A DNA stretch of 64,000 bases from NCBI GenBank assembly GCA_009780185.1, contig WRAN01000005.1:1-64000 (forward strand). Reading direction: 5' to 3'. The stretch comes from Defluviitaleaceae bacterium. GTDB taxonomy: Bacteria > Bacillota > Clostridia > Lachnospirales > WQUN01. Positions 62,531 through 64,000 of this stretch are shown here, one piece after another (the first letter of the stretch is position 1; every line of letters starts with the position of its first letter). The position numbers and the translations under genes are program-made. The notes under the pieces were generated by a model, which ran no database searches, was not told the origin of the DNA, and saw nothing but the letters and a program-made list of their open reading frames with translations.

Positions 62531-64000
62531 CTAGCTATATATTGCCCCAATTTGCCGAATATATCGCAGATACCAGAAATTGGGCCGCTTATTCTCTCTT
62601 CGAAGATAATCCACCATATCGTGATAGCTATCCTCCATAAGACTGCGTTCAGCATCAGAAAGCTCGTTGCTTCCAAATCGAGCCTTGTAATAAATGTTTA
62701 CCAAATCTTTAAGCAGTACCGAATCACTTTTAAACGCAAATCTCCGTCCCATTCGCTGCCCATAGGCAAATGGAGTTTCTGTAGCTTCTTTAGTGGTAGT
62801 GCAATGGGACGATATATCTAAAATCCCTTTAAAATACACAGCTATCTGTTGATTGATAGGAAGCTTATGCACTTTTTTCGCCCTCACTACAATCATAGTA
62901 TATCGCGTGAATATAAATAATAATCCAAGGCCAATGGTGCTGCCAAGTACAATAAGGACAATATTCCGTAATTGGGCAATATTTATCGTTCTTCCTGCCG
63001 TAGGGGGTGGCACATCTACGTCAGGATTAGTAAATATATTGCCACCTAGTCCGCCAGTTGTCATATCTATTGGAAACTCATCTTCCCACCATTCCCACCA
63101 CTCGTTCATATGCCAATCCGGGTTTATTCCCCCGGTAGGAGGTGGAAGACCAGGATCATTGAAAAACGCATAAGGAGCTGTGGCCTCAACAATAAGCCAT
63201 CCAAACCCTTCAAGATAAACTTCAACCCAAGCATGAGCCATCATATTAGTAACAACAAAAACAGCTATTTCCGTCTCAGCTGGCGGCAATAAAAACCCCT
63301 CAACATAGCGAGAAGGCACCCCGGCAATACGGCTCATTATAGCCATTGCTGTAGCATAATAGGTGCAATACCCTTCCTGACCTACAAAAAGGAAGTGGTC
63401 TACAAAACAAACGCCATCTAGCACAGGCTGGGTATTAAGCGTATAAGGAAACTGGATAAGATAATCTCGGATAGCCATAATTTTCTCAAAATCCGTATCC
63501 AGGCCATAAATAATCTCAGCTACCAAATCGTGAACCCTTTGCGGCACAATTTCTGGCACATACATAAAATGCTCTCTTACACTCTCGGCATACATCGAAA
63601 GCACATCACGAGAAAATACGTCTAGCATAGCCAGAAGCTCTGCATGTGTGTCCATATACGCAAGCTCCCTGGTAGGACTTTGATGTGCAAAGCCTTCGAA
63701 TACCGCGTTTATATCACTGGCGCTTACCTCTAAATCATCAAAGGTAATAATCCCGGTAATATTTTCATTCAACATGGCACTAGTTAGAACCCTAATGTCA
63801 ATTATAGGCTGAGGCTCGCGCGTTTCGTGTATTCCCTGGGTGGAAGCATTTAAGAGCTCCTCAATAAAAGTCAGACGTGGGTTAACATTAAGGAAGTTCA
63901 TAGAATACTGTGTGCCTCTTGCCATAAACCCAGGTGCACGCATATCTCCAGAAGGATCAAAAGCCAAAGTAGGCAAATAATCCGGCCCTGCAGCGTGGAA
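62531..64000 (-). CDS. Transglutaminase-like membrane protein, N-terminus beyond window edge
   Basis: The frame is open to the window edge (first visible residues FHAAGPDYLPTLAFDP), leaving about 490 residues. The transglutaminase core has the catalytic triad in GQEGYCTYYATAMAIMSRI (Cys), MMAHAWVEVYLEGFGW (His) and VEATAP (acidic position Glu). A transmembrane helix (LRNIVLIVLGSTIGLGLLFI) follows, then a cytoplasmic helical C-terminus of about 130 residues resembling DUF4129. This is the layout of TgpA-like proteins, which have an N-terminal multi-helix region likely lost here. Family members are envelope proteases or transamidases, commonly encoded near MoxR ATPase and DUF58 genes. A Trp/Glu-rich linker (WWEWWEDEF) is unusual. 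Confidence 0.85.
   Translation of the reverse strand, partial: FHAAGPDYLPTLAFDPSGDMRAPGFMARGTQYSMNFLNVNPRLTFIEELLNASTQGIHETREPQPIIDIRVLTSAMLNENITGIITFDDLEVSASDINAVFEGFAHQSPTRELAYMDTHAELLAMLDVFSRDVLSMYAESVREHFMYVPEIVPQRVHDLVAEIIYGLDTDFEKIMAIRDYLIQFPYTLNTQPVLDGVCFVDHFLFVGQEGYCTYYATAMAIMSRIAGVPSRYVEGFLLPPAETEIAVFVVTNMMAHAWVEVYLEGFGWLIVEATAPYAFFNDPGLPPPTGGINPDWHMNEWWEWWEDEFPIDMTTGGLGGNIFTNPDVDVPPPTAGRTINIAQLRNIVLIVLGSTIGLGLLFIFTRYTMIVVRAKKVHKLPINQQIAVYFKGILDISSHCTTTKEATETPFAYGQRMGRRFAFKSDSVLLKDLVNIYYKARFGSNELSDAERSLMEDSYHDMVDYLRRENKRPNFWYLRYIRQIGAIYS

Overview
The window looks like a chromosomal segment of a Gram-positive, low-to-moderate GC Bacillota, most likely a clostridial anaerobe. The grounds are strong GGAGG ribosome sites with frequent GTG/TTG starts, intrinsic terminators, the rpsO-pnp-M16 peptidase-dut and pgk-tpiA-gpmI-eno gene orders, an LPXTG-like surface protein (LPMTGG), copper-amine-oxidase-type stalk domains and an LplB/LplC-type carbohydrate ABC transporter. 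No rRNA, tRNA, CRISPR array, phage genes or transposase were found.

Layout. 1-2.1 kb (minus): a partial Cys-containing unknown protein, a 50-codon secreted-peptide gene, and an HTH-TPR regulator immediately upstream of it, which together look like an RRNPP-type peptide quorum-sensing pair. 2.3-15.8 kb (minus): one long glycan catabolic operon. It encodes two permeases, a lipoprotein binding protein, an internal hairpin, a GH88 hydrolase, a DUF2264 protein, a GH95 hydrolase, a Gfo/Idh/MocA oxidoreductase, a nucleotidyltransferase, a sugar kinase and GalE. It ends at a terminator whose loop carries a 113 bp MITE. An IclR regulator (15.9-16.6 kb) and a divergent GH95-like gene (16.8-19.4 kb) share a 22 bp operator-like sequence with the operon promoter. 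Together they form a self-contained glycan import and degradation locus.

19.5-26.7 kb: lysC and asd separated by a second MITE copy, a ccdA/tlpA thiol-redox pair, an unknown two-gene membrane set, and a YcaQ/AlkX-like glycosylase-family protein. 26.8-35.8 kb (plus): lower-glycolysis operon pgk-tpiA-gpmI-eno, a stalk-domain polysaccharide deacetylase, and tldD/tldE. 35.9-37.5 kb: a decayed patch with a stalk-domain fragment, a PIN-toxin/antitoxin pair behind its own promoter, and two very large nested palindromes that share a ~51 nt core. 37.5-45.3 kb (minus): membrane protein, stalk-domain secreted protein, and rpsO-pnp-M16-dut; then a CPBP protease coupled to a 1533-residue InlB-repeat surface protein. 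50.2-51.5 kb (plus): a second HTH-TPR regulator divergent from that surface protein, followed by a membrane protein, deoC and a TM protein. 54-64 kb: recG, a Sel1 protein, acpS, maf, an ABC system with a CARDB-like surface subunit, and a partial transglutaminase.

Main points of interest: the regulator/peptide pair, a MITE sitting in a terminator loop, the duplicated IclR-type operator, the nested palindromes with a common core, and the surface protein/CPBP protease/HTH-TPR locus.
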